Positions 7,507 through 15,970 of a stretch of DNA of 44,705 nt are shown here, in pieces. The position numbers and the translations under genes were made by a program. This DNA is from Frankia sp. RB7 (GTDB taxonomy: Bacteria > Pseudomonadota > Alphaproteobacteria > Rhizobiales > Xanthobacteraceae): the NCBI GenBank assembly GCA_030403585.1, contig JAUEPE010000057.1, positions 1-44,705 on the forward strand. The letters run 5' to 3'. The notes beneath the pieces were generated by a model that worked only from the letters and a program-made list of their open reading frames with translations, did not search any database and was not told the origin of the DNA. The number at the start of each line of letters is the position of its first letter. Position 1 is the stretch's first letter.

Positions 7507-8735
7507 CCCGTCACCCCGAAGACTGTCCATTGCGCGCCAGGGCCGGGCAGGCCGAGCAGCGCGCGGCCGCACTCCTCGACGATCTGGTCGGCCATCAGGA
7601 TGTGCTGCGTGCCCGAATGGATGTCGCGATAGAACCGCTGCATCGGCGTGTTGTGCAGCGAGGCGCCGCGGGCGGCGCGATGCGCGAACGTGGCGACATC
7701 GGACAGAACGTCGTGGACGTGGCGCAGTGACAGCTTGATCATCGTCATCTGCTCCAGCGACGGAGAGTCACCGTTGGCGCAAGTCTCCGAGACGTCCTTC
7801 CAGGTTTCGTGGACCAGCGCACGCGCGGCGCGGAAACGAGCTTCGGCCTGCGCGAACTGAAACTTGAAGCTCGCACTGTCGCGCGACTTGCCGAACGGGT
7901 CCTGGCGCTGGACGATCACCTTGACGAGTTCGTCGAGCATGCGGCGGCCGACGCCGACGGCCCAGGCGGAATGCGCCCACGCGCTGTAGCCTGCCAGTCC
8001 CAGCGCACCCTGCACACCACCTCGGCGCGGCGCGCCAATGTCGAAATCGTAGGTCATGTGCGTGGGTACGAACAGCTCGTCGCCTTCGCTCAAAGTGTAG
8101 TCGAAGCTTCCGGTCGCTCGCAGGCCAAGCACGTCCCAATTGCCCATCAACTTGATGGTCGCGCGCGGATGGTGGGTGACCACGATCTTGGGCTGGCCGT
8201 TGGGACCGAACACCATGTCCTTGCCGGATGCGTCGGTGACGAAGCAGCCGGAATGGACCCACTCGGCGTGCTGAATGCCGCTGCCATAGGCCCAGTTGCC
8301 GCGGATCATGTAGCCGCCATCGACCGGTCGGGCGAAGCCGCGCGGCACGCCGTTTCCGGCAATCGTGATGTCGGGCCCGCCTGCGAAGACCTTCTTGATG
8401 CCCTCGTCCTCGATGTAGATGGCGAGCGTCGTGCCTTCCATGTTGTTGCCGATGACGCACCAGCCGGCCGAGGCATGCGCGTAAGCGAGCCGCTCGATCA
8501 CGGTCATCGCGTCGTAGGGCAGAAGCTCGGCGCCGCCGACCTCCTTGGGGAATAGCATGGTGTAGATGCCGGCCTTGCGCAGCGCTGCCACGACATCGTC
8601 AGTCAGATAGCCCTGTGCCTCGGCCTCCACAGCCTTGGATTCGACCAGCGGCAGCAGCGCGTCGAGGCGCGCATGGAATTCAGCCACCGTCGGGGTCGCG
8701 GAAGGTTTGACTGCGAGTTGCACGGAAGGGCTCAT
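7503..8735 (-). CDS. Acyl-CoA-dehydrogenase-fold flavin-dependent monooxygenase (oxygenase component)
   Basis: A 410-residue protein of the acyl-CoA dehydrogenase fold. It shows the pattern of group D oxygenases (HsaA, HpaH, SfnC/MsuC, DszC relatives): a conserved WDVLGLRATGS segment in the central domain and a C-terminal DIHSGTQHILM region where dehydrogenases differ. Such enzymes take reduced FMN/FAD from a partner reductase and hydroxylate an aromatic, sulfonated or similar substrate. The reductase gene follows directly with overlapping codons, which supports this over a beta-oxidation role. The start is the ATG at 8735 (TGGAG ribosome site). The substrate is unknown. Confidence 0.88.
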   Translation of the reverse strand: MSPSVQLAVKPSATPTVAEFHARLDALLPLVESKAVEAEAQGYLTDDVVAALRKAGIYTMLFPKEVGGAELLPYDAMTVIERLAYAHASAGWCVIGNNMEGTTLAIYIEDEGIKKVFAGGPDITIAGNGVPRGFARPVDGGYMIRGNWAYGSGIQHAEWVHSGCFVTDASGKDMVFGPNGQPKIVVTHHPRATIKLMGNWDVLGLRATGSFDYTLSEGDELFVPTHMTYDFDIGAPRRGGVQGALGLAGYSAWAHSAWAVGVGRRMLDELVKVIVQRQDPFGKSRDSASFKFQFAQAEARFRAARALVHETWKDVSETCANGDSPSLEQMTMIKLSLRHVHDVLSDVATFAHRAARGASLHNTPMQRFYRDIHSGTQHILMADQIVEECGRALLGLPGPGAQWTVFGVTG

Positions 8736-9153
8736 GGTCGGTGTCTCCAGGTCGGTCTGCCAGTCGGTCTGTTGGTTCTTCGCGCAAGGCTGCCGTGCGC
8801 AAAGATCTGGGTCGGACGGGACGGTCGCGGGCAAGACTTCGCCCACACGCGCCAATGTCAGTTGGCGCGCGCGACGATCGGCTCGCGTTGGTGTCGATGT
8901 CCCCGTCGGAACCGCGTGTCGTGACGCGATCCCGATGGTCAGGATGCTAGAGATGAGGCGGCCAAGCCAGCAATCCCCCATCATGGGGGGATCGGCCATG
9001 GTGCCCTGCCGCAAAGCTGAGCCGGGATGGCAGCGCGTTGCCGCTTCTTTTCGCTTGACCAAAGATCAGGCAAGGCAGAAATTTTAAGCCTATAACAATC
9101 GGCAATGGCGTGCGTGTGCCCGAGAGCACCGCGCGTTCTCGCGAGGAGTGGCG
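8736..9153. promoter_or_regulatory. Divergent control region with a CCCCCAT-C-ATGGGGG palindrome at 8975-8989
   Basis: About 420 bp separate the monooxygenase operon from the divergent LuxR-type gene. The clearest signal is a 7-bp-arm palindrome at 8975-8989, extended on both sides by AT, a candidate binding site for the LuxR-type protein. A TTGACC hexamer at 9055-9060 with an AT-rich stretch 18-20 bp further on could be the -35 of the regulator's promoter. Near 8751-8780 a GTCGGTCTG motif is repeated in tandem next to the monooxygenase start. No other gene was seen in this gap. Confidence 0.45.
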
Positions 9154-9927
9154 GTGAGGGCCGAGCACGAGCATTTGGATGGTCTGCCCGAGCGCCAGCT
9201 CGCAGATCGGCTGATGTCCATCGCCGAGAGCTGCTCGGTGCGTGCGCTGGGCGTCGCCTGCTGCTCGGCGATCACGGAATTGACGGGATCGCCAACCGTT
9301 GGCCTCTATCTGCTCGACGGGGTCGAACCGGAACTCGCCTACAGCCAGCACGTAGCGGAAGGCCTGCTCGACAATTACAGGGCCGGCTTCTGGAAGCGCG
9401 ACCCCGTGCTCGACTGCATCATGACCCAAGGCCGCGCGGTCGACGGCGAAACGGTGATCGGTCCGCAGCAATGGCGGCACAGCCCGTCCTTCGAGATGCT
9501 GCACGAGTGGGGTTTTGCATACAACATGGGCGGCCCGTTGTGGTGCGGGCAGAAGATCGTCGGCGTGCTGTTTACGGCGACGACCGATACGGACGCGCCC
9601 TACACGATACGGTCGCGGCAGCGCATGGAGATGCTGTGTCGGGCCGGCTCGCTGGCTTTGACCAACATGACGAACGCGGGCGCGGTCGACGCCCATCGTG
9701 CCGCGAGCGGGGTCCGTGAGCCGGCCGCGACGCTCTCGCTCCCGCCAAGGTCTGCGGACGTCGCCATCCGGGTCTGCCGCGGCCAGACCAACAAGGAAAT
9801 CGCCCGCGAGATGGGGATTTCCGATCAGACGGTGAAGGAGCACGTCGCCAATTTGTGCCGACGCTTCGGCGTCCACAACCGCACCGAACTCGCGGCCTGC
9901 CTGCTGAGTCCGAGCGCTCGGCAATAA
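9154..9927 (+). CDS. LuxR-type regulator with GAF-like sensor domain
   Basis: About 257 residues. The N-terminal 160 look like a GAF-type sensor (VGLYLLDG near residue 50, then the GPLWCGQKIVGVLFTATTD strand region). The last 60 are a LuxR/GerE helix-turn-helix with the signature GQTNKEIAREMGISDQTVKEH. No receiver-domain aspartate pattern is seen, so it is not a classical response regulator. The GTG at 9154 is preferred to the one at 9148 because GAGGAG lies 5 bp before it. The gene is divergent from the monooxygenase operon, so it probably activates that operon in response to the substrate. A palindrome in the gap is the candidate site. Confidence 0.88.
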   Translation: MRAEHEHLDGLPERQLADRLMSIAESCSVRALGVACCSAITELTGSPTVGLYLLDGVEPELAYSQHVAEGLLDNYRAGFWKRDPVLDCIMTQGRAVDGETVIGPQQWRHSPSFEMLHEWGFAYNMGGPLWCGQKIVGVLFTATTDTDAPYTIRSRQRMEMLCRAGSLALTNMTNAGAVDAHRAASGVREPAATLSLPPRSADVAIRVCRGQTNKEIAREMGISDQTVKEHVANLCRRFGVHNRTELAACLLSPSARQ

Positions 9928-9971
9928 GGCGCCGCGCCGGCGTTGAAACATCCACAAAGCCCTGTTGTGCA

Positions 9972-11054
9972 TCATCGCGCGGAGTGCATCTCCAGGAAGG
10001 CTTTTACGCCGGAGACCTCGCCGGTATCGGACAGGGTGTAACCGGGCAGGGCAGCGACGGCCGCTTGAAAATCATGACTGCGGATAATGTCGAGGATGCG
10101 TCGCATCGGCTCCGTCTCCAGGAAGGCGCGTTTGCAGACGAAGAAATAGTCTTCGGTGAGAACCCGGATGAAATCGAGACCGAACTGGCGGGCCGCGGCC
10201 TCGACGCCGAAGGTGACGTCGGCCATGCCGCTCGCGACATAAGCTGCGACCGCCGCATGGGTGAACTCGATCTGCTGCGCGCCGTTGATCCTGCTCTGGT
10301 CGACACCTTGCGCGGCGAGCAGGCGGTCGAACAGCAGACGTGTGCCGGAATCGTGATCGCGGTTGACGAAGCGCACCTTCGGTTCGGTCAGATCGCGAAG
10401 CGAGGCGATCCGCAACGGATTGCCGCGCGCGACCATCAGCCCCATCTCGCGCGTGACGAAATTGATGATGCGATCCTCGCGCGGGTCGAGCCATTCACGC
10501 GCGGCGTTGATGCCCTGGGCGCGCAACGCGCCGCGCGGCAGATGCAGGCCGGAGAGATCGCAGGCACCTTGCGCCAGCGAGACCAGCGAATGCTGATTGC
10601 TGACATAGCGCAGATCGACGCCGATGCCGGGCTCGCGGTCGAGGAATTCGCGCAGCTTTGCCACCGCAAAGCCGTGGCTCGCATGCACGCGGATTACGGA
10701 CGGCCGCTGCTCGAGGAACGGCTTGATCTCGCTCGCGAGCTCCTGTGCCAGGTTTTCGAGCTGCGGCCCGAGCCGGGCCTGCATGCGCTCGCCGGCCCAC
10801 ACCAGCCGCTCGCCGAACGGGGTTAGCTTCGAGCCCTTGCCGCGCTGGGTTTCGACCAAGGGCGTTCCAAAGAACTCCGACCATTGCTCGATCAGATTCC
10901 AGACATGCCGGTAGGACAGCTGTGCGTCGCGGGCCGCGCTCGTGATCTTCTCGGTCTTCCGGATCTCGTTGAGCACGCCGATCATGATGACGGCGGTGCG
11001 CGGACTGCCTTCATGGCGAAACCGCCAGACAGCCTCGATCTCGATCTGCAGCAT
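9972..11054 (-). CDS. ModE-type HTH regulator with a periplasmic-binding-like effector domain
   Basis: 360 residues. Residues 1-110 are a ModE/LysR-like winged HTH (VLNEIRKTEKITSAARDAQLS, YRHVWNLIEQW, KLTPFGERLVWAGERM). The rest is a PBP-like domain of the kind fused to such HTHs in regulators of molybdate, tungstate or formate dehydrogenase genes (LAQGACDLSGLHLP; RFVNRDHDSGTRLLFD; the latter part carries the ligand-site pattern DSGTR). The ATG at 11054 is chosen because upstream in-frame codons would run through the divergent promoter. It is divergent from an ALDH, with two palindromes between. The ligand is not known; an oxyanion or the ALDH substrate are both possible. Confidence 0.88.
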   Translation of the reverse strand: MLQIEIEAVWRFRHEGSPRTAVIMIGVLNEIRKTEKITSAARDAQLSYRHVWNLIEQWSEFFGTPLVETQRGKGSKLTPFGERLVWAGERMQARLGPQLENLAQELASEIKPFLEQRPSVIRVHASHGFAVAKLREFLDREPGIGVDLRYVSNQHSLVSLAQGACDLSGLHLPRGALRAQGINAAREWLDPREDRIINFVTREMGLMVARGNPLRIASLRDLTEPKVRFVNRDHDSGTRLLFDRLLAAQGVDQSRINGAQQIEFTHAAVAAYVASGMADVTFGVEAAARQFGLDFIRVLTEDYFFVCKRAFLETEPMRRILDIIRSHDFQAAVAALPGYTLSDTGEVSGVKAFLEMHSAR

Positions 11055-11063
11055 GGGTCTCCT

Positions 11064-11081
11064 TATGAAGTTTACTTCATA
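11064..11081. promoter_or_regulatory. Palindrome TATGAAG-N4-CTTCATA next to the regulator start
   Basis: Perfect 7-bp arms around TTTA, 10 bp upstream of the regulator's ATG. The position fits an autoregulatory operator. Confidence 0.5.
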
Positions 11082-11137
11082 TGTTGGGCGTTCATCGGCA
11101 CACCATATCATATTTACTCCGGCCAACGGGCGCCTAG

Positions 11138-11151
11138 TCTGGTATACCAGA
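11138..11151. promoter_or_regulatory. Perfect 14-bp palindrome TCTGGTATACCAGA before the aldehyde dehydrogenase
   Basis: An unbroken 14-bp palindrome ending 12 bp before the ALDH ATG and directly upstream of its AGGAGGA ribosome site. Its core TGGTATACCA is like GntR-family operators, but the only nearby regulator is the ModE/PBP type. A repressor bound here would block transcription of the ALDH. Confidence 0.5.
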
Positions 11152-11163
11152 ACAGGAGGAAAT

Positions 11164-12651
11164 ATGATGTCTGTTGCATATGACTTTGCGCACTCGCCGG
11201 CCACCGAGTTCATGTCCCGGCCGCAGCATTTGCTCATCGATGGCCGCCGCGTCCCCGCAAGCTCCGGCCGCACCTTCAAATCCCTCAATCCCGCCACCGG
11301 GCAGGTCATCGCCATCATCGCCGAGGGCAACGAGGCCGATGTCGAGCATGCCGTGGCCGCCGCGCGTCGGGCGTTCGAAGGTCCCTGGCGGACGATGCGT
11401 GCCTCCGAGCGCGGCCAGATCCTGCTGCGCTGGGCGGACCTGCTCAAGCAACACGCGGAAGAAATCATCGAGCTCGAGTCGATCGACGCCGGCAAGCCGA
11501 TTTCGGCGACGGCGCGCCAGGATTTTCCGGCCGCGGTCGACACGCTGATCTACTACGCCGGCTGGGCCGACAAGATCAGCGGCGACGTCGTGCCGGTGCG
11601 CGACGACGCGCTGACCTACACCGTGCGTGAGCCGGTCGGCGTGGTCGCAGCGATCGTGCCGTGGAATTTCCCGCTGATGATCGGCATGTGGAAGCTCGCG
11701 CCTGCGCTGGCGTGCGGTTGCACCATCGTGATGAAGCCGGCCGAGCTGACCTCGCTGTCGGTGCTGCGCATTGCCGAACTCGCGCTCGAAGCGGGCTTGC
11801 CGGCGGGTGTCTTCAACGTGGTCACCGGTCCGGGCCGCGTTGTCGGCGACGCGCTGGTCAATCACCCCGACGTGGACAAGGTCACCTTCACCGGCTCGCC
11901 CGGCGTGGGTCGTGGAATCATGAAGGGCGCTGCGAGCAACTTCAAGCGCGTCTCGCTCGAGCTCGGCGGCAAGTCGGCCAACGTCATTTTCGACGATGCC
12001 GATCTCGAAGCCGCCTCCAAGGCTGCGGCCTCCGGCATCTTCTTCAACGCCGGCCAGGTGTGCTCGGCCGGCTCCCGAGTGCTCGTGCAGGAGAAGGCGT
12101 ATGACGAAGTCGTCGAACGTCTCGCCGCGCGCGCGAAGTCGATCAGAATGGGCGATCCGCTCGACCGCAAGACGGTACTTGGGCCCGTTATCTCCGAGAA
12201 GCAGATGAAGTCGATCCTCGACTATGTCGATATCGGAAAGACAGAGGGCGCCACCCTCGTCACTGGCGGCGAGAAGGTTGGCGATCGCGGCTATTTCATC
12301 AGCCCCGCGGTGTTCGCAAATGTCGCGCACGAGATGCGGATCTCGCAGGAGGAAATCTTCGGCCCGGTCGTCAGCGTCATCAAGTTCAAGGACGAAGCCG
12401 ATGCTTTACGGATCGCTAACGGCACGGCCTACAGCCTCGCTGCCGGTGTCTGGAGCCGCGATATCGGCAAGCTGCAGCGCTTCGCCAAGAGGGCCCGCGC
12501 AGGCACGGTCTGGATGAACACCTATGGCTACACCGACGTGCGCCTGCCCTGGGGCGGCGAACGCGACTCCGGGCTCGGCCGCGAGCACGGCACCGCCGCA
12601 ATCGACAATTTCACTGAGCCCAAGGCTGTGTGGATGAATTTGGCCGTCTGA
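11164..12651 (+). CDS. Aldehyde dehydrogenase, betaine-/gamma-aminobutyraldehyde-like
   Basis: A 495-residue ALDH with all core residues: PWNFP with Asn168, Lys191 in MKP, Glu266 in ELGGK and nucleophile Cys300 in NAGQVCSAGSR. The pattern is of the betaine-aldehyde/aminoaldehyde/phenylacetaldehyde group, but the exact substrate is open. The ATG at 11164 has a perfect AGGAGGA site 3 bp upstream; longer in-frame extensions cross the operator palindromes and are rejected. It is divergent from a ModE/PBP-type regulator and ends in a strong terminator, so it is probably a single-gene transcript under that regulator. Confidence 0.95.
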   Translation: MMSVAYDFAHSPATEFMSRPQHLLIDGRRVPASSGRTFKSLNPATGQVIAIIAEGNEADVEHAVAAARRAFEGPWRTMRASERGQILLRWADLLKQHAEEIIELESIDAGKPISATARQDFPAAVDTLIYYAGWADKISGDVVPVRDDALTYTVREPVGVVAAIVPWNFPLMIGMWKLAPALACGCTIVMKPAELTSLSVLRIAELALEAGLPAGVFNVVTGPGRVVGDALVNHPDVDKVTFTGSPGVGRGIMKGAASNFKRVSLELGGKSANVIFDDADLEAASKAAASGIFFNAGQVCSAGSRVLVQEKAYDEVVERLAARAKSIRMGDPLDRKTVLGPVISEKQMKSILDYVDIGKTEGATLVTGGEKVGDRGYFISPAVFANVAHEMRISQEEIFGPVVSVIKFKDEADALRIANGTAYSLAAGVWSRDIGKLQRFAKRARAGTVWMNTYGYTDVRLPWGGERDSGLGREHGTAAIDNFTEPKAVWMNLAV

Positions 12652-12674
12652 TACCTCCCGAGCGGCCAATCCTG

Positions 12675-12715
12675 GAGCCCGCCTGATCTGCCCGGTCAGG
12701 CGGGCTCTCTCTTTC
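12675..12715 (+). terminator. Strong intrinsic terminator after the aldehyde dehydrogenase
   Basis: A perfect 12-bp stem (12675-12686 with 12696-12707, arms GAGCCCGCCTGA/TCAGGCGGGCTC), 9-nt loop, then TCTCTTTC. It begins 24 bp after the ALDH stop. Confidence 0.85.
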
Positions 12716-12840
12716 GCAATCGATAAAATTGTCTGTGATCCGCTCAGCGGCGGCAAACCCTGCGGCCAAGAACCGAAGCGGCTTAAACCTCCGCTTTGGA
12801 ACCGACATGCATTCTCCCTGCAAAAGGGTGGGGCATCAGC

Positions 12841-13104
12841 ATGTCAATTCTCAAGGAGGTCGTCGCGGCGGTCGCGGGAGTCTACGCGCTCCTGTTTGCC
12901 TGCGACGCATTGTTCGGGGTCGGCGAGGCGCGCTTTGACGATTCCTATTACAGCGCCAGCTTCTACGCGCCGAAGCCGAAGGAATTCCGCTTCGCAGGCG
13001 ATACGCCGCCAGCGGTGCGCGTCAGCGAAGCCTTTGCGCAGTTCTCGGCGACTGAGGCCAGGCCGAACAAGCGCTACTCGTCGCTGACGACGATCCTTCG
13101 CTAG
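12841..13104 (+). CDS. Small exported protein of unknown function
   Basis: 87 residues. The N-terminus (MSILKEVVAAVAGVYALLFA) is a hydrophobic segment that can act as a signal peptide or membrane anchor. The rest is polar with several Tyr and Phe (DDSYYSASFYAPK). The ATG at 12841 is preceded by AGGGTGGGG at a suitable distance. The gene stands alone between a terminator and a convergent hydrolase gene. Function unknown; the coding call rests on length, start site and composition. Confidence 0.6.
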   Translation: MSILKEVVAAVAGVYALLFACDALFGVGEARFDDSYYSASFYAPKPKEFRFAGDTPPAVRVSEAFAQFSATEARPNKRYSSLTTILR

Positions 13105-13109
13105 TCGCC

Positions 13110-14006
13110 TCACTCTCCCTGGATCCATTCCGCCACGCCGCGCCACAGCGTGTCGCGATGCTCGGGGCGGAAGAAGCCGAAATGGCCGATCGCCTTGGCG
13201 CCGATGTCGGACGGCTTCACCGTCAGCACCTCCGGCTTGGTGGCCGTGAAGCCGGATGTGAGCAGCTCGACTGCCGACCGCGTCGCCCAGGGATCGTCGG
13301 AGAAGCAGAGCGCGCGCAGCTCGCCCTTGAATTTTGCGAAATTCTCCAGTGCCGGCAGCTTGGAATCGAAGAGATAGCGCGGGCTCGAAACCCAATCGGC
13401 CCATTGCAGGAAGACGCCCTTGGGCAAATCCTCGCCGATGCCGACCCAGCCTGGCGCGTAGCCGAGCGCGTGGACCAGCGGCACGCCGACGAAATTCATG
13501 AAGGCGAAGACGCGGTACTTCTCCGGCGACGTCATCAGCCGCCAGGTCGCGGCCTGGGACGCCACGAACGCGGCGCGCGAAATTTCGCTGTTGTTTTCGA
13601 TCAGCCCGAGCGCCTGGCCGCCGTAGGAGTGGCCGACATAGGCCAGGGGCAGCATATTGTAGCGCTCGCGCATCCAGCGCACCGCGGCGGTGACGTCTTG
13701 CGCGGCCCAGTCCGACATCGAGGCCTTGAAGCCGACCAGTGATTTCGGCTGGTTGTAGCCGACCATCGCCGGCTGCCGGGAGCCGCCGATGCCACGATAG
13801 TCATAGGTCATCACCGCGCAGCCGCGATGGGCGAGATAGGAGGCGAAGCCGCGATAGATTTTTCGCGGGACGGCGGTCGCCGAGTTGATCAGGACGGCAT
13901 GGCGCTTGGTGCCGCGCGGCAGGAACAGGGTGCCGGTCAGCGCATACCCGTCGGTCGCCGGGAAGCTGATCTCGTCGATGAAAACGTCGTCCAGTACCGC
14001 GTCCAT
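13110..14006 (-). CDS. Alpha/beta hydrolase family protein
   Basis: 298 residues of the alpha/beta hydrolase fold. The strand-turn DYRGIGGSR, the nucleophile elbow GHSYGGQ near residue 126, an acid candidate in FSDDPWA and the His of GHFGFFRP near residue 278 give a complete triad. It resembles the predicted alpha/beta hydrolases (COG4757 type) of unknown substrate. It is monocistronic and divergent from the DAHP synthase gene. The start is the ATG at 14006. Confidence 0.88.
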   Translation of the reverse strand: MDAVLDDVFIDEISFPATDGYALTGTLFLPRGTKRHAVLINSATAVPRKIYRGFASYLAHRGCAVMTYDYRGIGGSRQPAMVGYNQPKSLVGFKASMSDWAAQDVTAAVRWMRERYNMLPLAYVGHSYGGQALGLIENNSEISRAAFVASQAATWRLMTSPEKYRVFAFMNFVGVPLVHALGYAPGWVGIGEDLPKGVFLQWADWVSSPRYLFDSKLPALENFAKFKGELRALCFSDDPWATRSAVELLTSGFTATKPEVLTVKPSDIGAKAIGHFGFFRPEHRDTLWRGVAEWIQGE

Positions 14007-14187
14007 GGGTGGAAGGTGTCTTGCCGGTTTCCTCTGCCATCCCTAGCAAATGCGAATTCGGCTTTGCCCGCAAGGGTTTGCATTGCGAAATGGATTTACA
14101 ACTGGCGGTGTCGTGCCAGCCTGTGTATAAGGCGGCCCTCGCAACCCACAGATCAGGTTGCACTTTTTGCTTCACGGAGAGATTGCG

Positions 14188-15576
14188 ATGTCCGAGCGGT
14201 GGACGCCCGAGTCCTGGCGCAGCAAGCCGGTACTACAGGTGCCCGATTATCCCGACGCCAAGGCGTTGGCCGACGTCGAGGCGCAGCTTGCAACCTTTCC
14301 GCCGCTGGTGTTTGCCGGCGAGGCGCGCAATCTAAAGAAGGCGCTGGCCCGGGTTGCGGCTGGCGAGGCCTTCCTGTTGCAGGGCGGCGATTGCGCCGAG
14401 AGCTTTGCCGAGCACGGCGCCAACAACATCCGCGACTTCTTCCGCGTGCTGCTGCAGATGGCGGTGGTGCTGACCTATGCCGGTGCGGTGCCGGTGGTGA
14501 AGGTCGGTCGCATCGCCGGCCAGTTTGCAAAACCGCGCTCGTCGCCGACCGAGAAGGTCAACGGCGTCGAGCTGCCGAGCTATCGCGGCGACATCGTCAA
14601 CGACATCGCCTTCACCAAGGACGCGCGCGTGCCGGATCCGCAGCGCCAGCTGATGGCCTATCGCCAGTCGGCCGCGACGCTGAACCTGCTCCGCGCCTTC
14701 GCGACCGGTGGCTTCGCCAACCTCGGCAGCGTGCATCAGTGGATGCTGGGCTTCCTCAAGGATAGCCCACAGTCCCGCCGCTACAAGGAATTGGCCGACC
14801 GCATCTCGGACGCGCTCAACTTCATGCGCGCCTGCGGTCTCGATCTCGAGAGCCATCCCGAGCTGCGCGCCACCGACTTCTACACCAGCCACGAAGCGCT
14901 GCTGCTCGGCTACGAGCAGGCCATGACCCGCGTCGATTCCACGACCGGCGACTGGTACGCGACCTCGGGCCACATGATCTGGATCGGCGACCGCACCCGT
15001 CAGCTCGATCATGGTCACATCGAATATTTCCGCGGCATCAAGAACCCGATCGGCCTGAAGTGCGGCCCGTCGCTCAAGCCCGACGAGCTGTTGAAGCTGA
15101 TCGACGTGCTCAACCCCGACAACGAGCCGGGCCGGCTGACGCTGATCAACCGCTTCGGCTCTGACAAGGTTGCTGACCATCTGCCTGGCCTGATCCGCGC
15201 GGTGAAGCGCGAGGGCAGGGTGGTGGTCTGGTCATGCGATCCCATGCACGGCAACACCATCACCTCGACGTCGGGCTACAAGACGCGGCCGTTCGACCGC
15301 GTGCTGTCGGAGGTGAAGTCGTTCTTCACTATCCATGCCGCCGAAGGCACCCATGCCGGCGGCGTGCATCTGGAGATGACCGGCCAGGATGTCACCGAAT
15401 GCATCGGCGGCGCCCGCGCCATCACGGATGAGGATCTCAACGACCGCTACCACACGGTCTGCGATCCTCGCCTTAATGCCGAGCAATCCATCGACATGGC
15501 TTTCCTGGTCGCCGAACTGCTGAAGCAGGAACGCGTCGGCAAGGTCAGGCCGATGCCGGCGGCGGCGGGGCTCTGA
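14188..15576 (+). CDS. Class II 3-deoxy-7-phosphoheptulonate synthase
   Basis: 462 residues of the plant/Mycobacterium-type (class II) DAHP synthase. It condenses phosphoenolpyruvate and erythrose 4-phosphate, the first step of the shikimate pathway, in the cytosol. Motifs: metal-binding Cys69 in LLQGGDCAESF, the PSYRGD segment, the NRFGSDKV motif and the C-terminal GTHAGGVHLEMTGQDVTEC with His and Glu metal ligands. Length is typical. The ATG at 14188 has an ACGGAGAG ribosome site; an in-frame ATG at 14158 lacks one. It is followed after 4 bp by the diacylglycerol kinase gene, so the two are co-transcribed. No leader peptide or riboswitch was recognised upstream. Confidence 0.96.
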   Translation: MSERWTPESWRSKPVLQVPDYPDAKALADVEAQLATFPPLVFAGEARNLKKALARVAAGEAFLLQGGDCAESFAEHGANNIRDFFRVLLQMAVVLTYAGAVPVVKVGRIAGQFAKPRSSPTEKVNGVELPSYRGDIVNDIAFTKDARVPDPQRQLMAYRQSAATLNLLRAFATGGFANLGSVHQWMLGFLKDSPQSRRYKELADRISDALNFMRACGLDLESHPELRATDFYTSHEALLLGYEQAMTRVDSTTGDWYATSGHMIWIGDRTRQLDHGHIEYFRGIKNPIGLKCGPSLKPDELLKLIDVLNPDNEPGRLTLINRFGSDKVADHLPGLIRAVKREGRVVVWSCDPMHGNTITSTSGYKTRPFDRVLSEVKSFFTIHAAEGTHAGGVHLEMTGQDVTECIGGARAITDEDLNDRYHTVCDPRLNAEQSIDMAFLVAELLKQERVGKVRPMPAAAGL

Positions 15577-15580
15577 CACC

Positions 15581-15934
15581 TTGCTGCGGATCTGGAAGGC
15601 CACGATCAACTCCCGCAACGGAATGGCCTTTGCGTTCCGCTCGGAACAGGCCATCCGCGAGGAGATCTTTGCGCTGATCCTGTCGCTGCCGGTGGCGTGG
15701 TTCGTCGCCGCGACTGCGACGCGCGCGGTCGAACTGGTGTGTTCTGTCGCCTTCGTGCTGGTGGTCGAACTGCTCAACACCGCCATCGAGAAGCTCGCCG
15801 ACCGCCTGACCATGGATCACGACAAGCAGATCGGGCGGGTCAAGGACATGGGCTCGGCCGCGGTCGGCGTTGCGCTGCTGATGGCCGGCGCGTTCTGGAT
15901 CATCGCGATCATCGAGCGTCTGGGGTTCCTCTAG
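15581..15934 (+). CDS. dgkA: Diacylglycerol kinase, prokaryotic membrane type
   Basis: 117 residues with three membrane segments, the size of DgkA. It phosphorylates diacylglycerol to phosphatidic acid at the inner membrane and so recycles lipid head-group donors. Diagnostic are RNGMAFAFRSEQAIREE at the start and the active-site helix ELLNTAIEKLADRLT near residues 64-78, followed by KDMGSAAVGVAL. The start is a TTG at 15581, 4 bp after the DAHP synthase stop; no ATG fits the conserved N-terminus. Unusual start codon but strong family match. Confidence 0.92.
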   Translation: MLRIWKATINSRNGMAFAFRSEQAIREEIFALILSLPVAWFVAATATRAVELVCSVAFVLVVELLNTAIEKLADRLTMDHDKQIGRVKDMGSAAVGVALLMAGAFWIIAIIERLGFL

Positions 15935-15970
15935 CTCGCGGAGTTTGTCGATTGAGCGTCGGTGCTCGAG

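Noticed and set aside
10942..11163. A 74-residue N-terminal extension of the second aldehyde dehydrogenase
   Set aside because: It would overlap the divergent regulator gene and read through both operator palindromes; the ATG at 11164 has a perfect ribosome site.
14007..14187. Riboswitch or leader peptide before DAHP synthase
   Set aside because: No aromatic-residue-rich short frame with alternative hairpins was seen, and no known riboswitch core.
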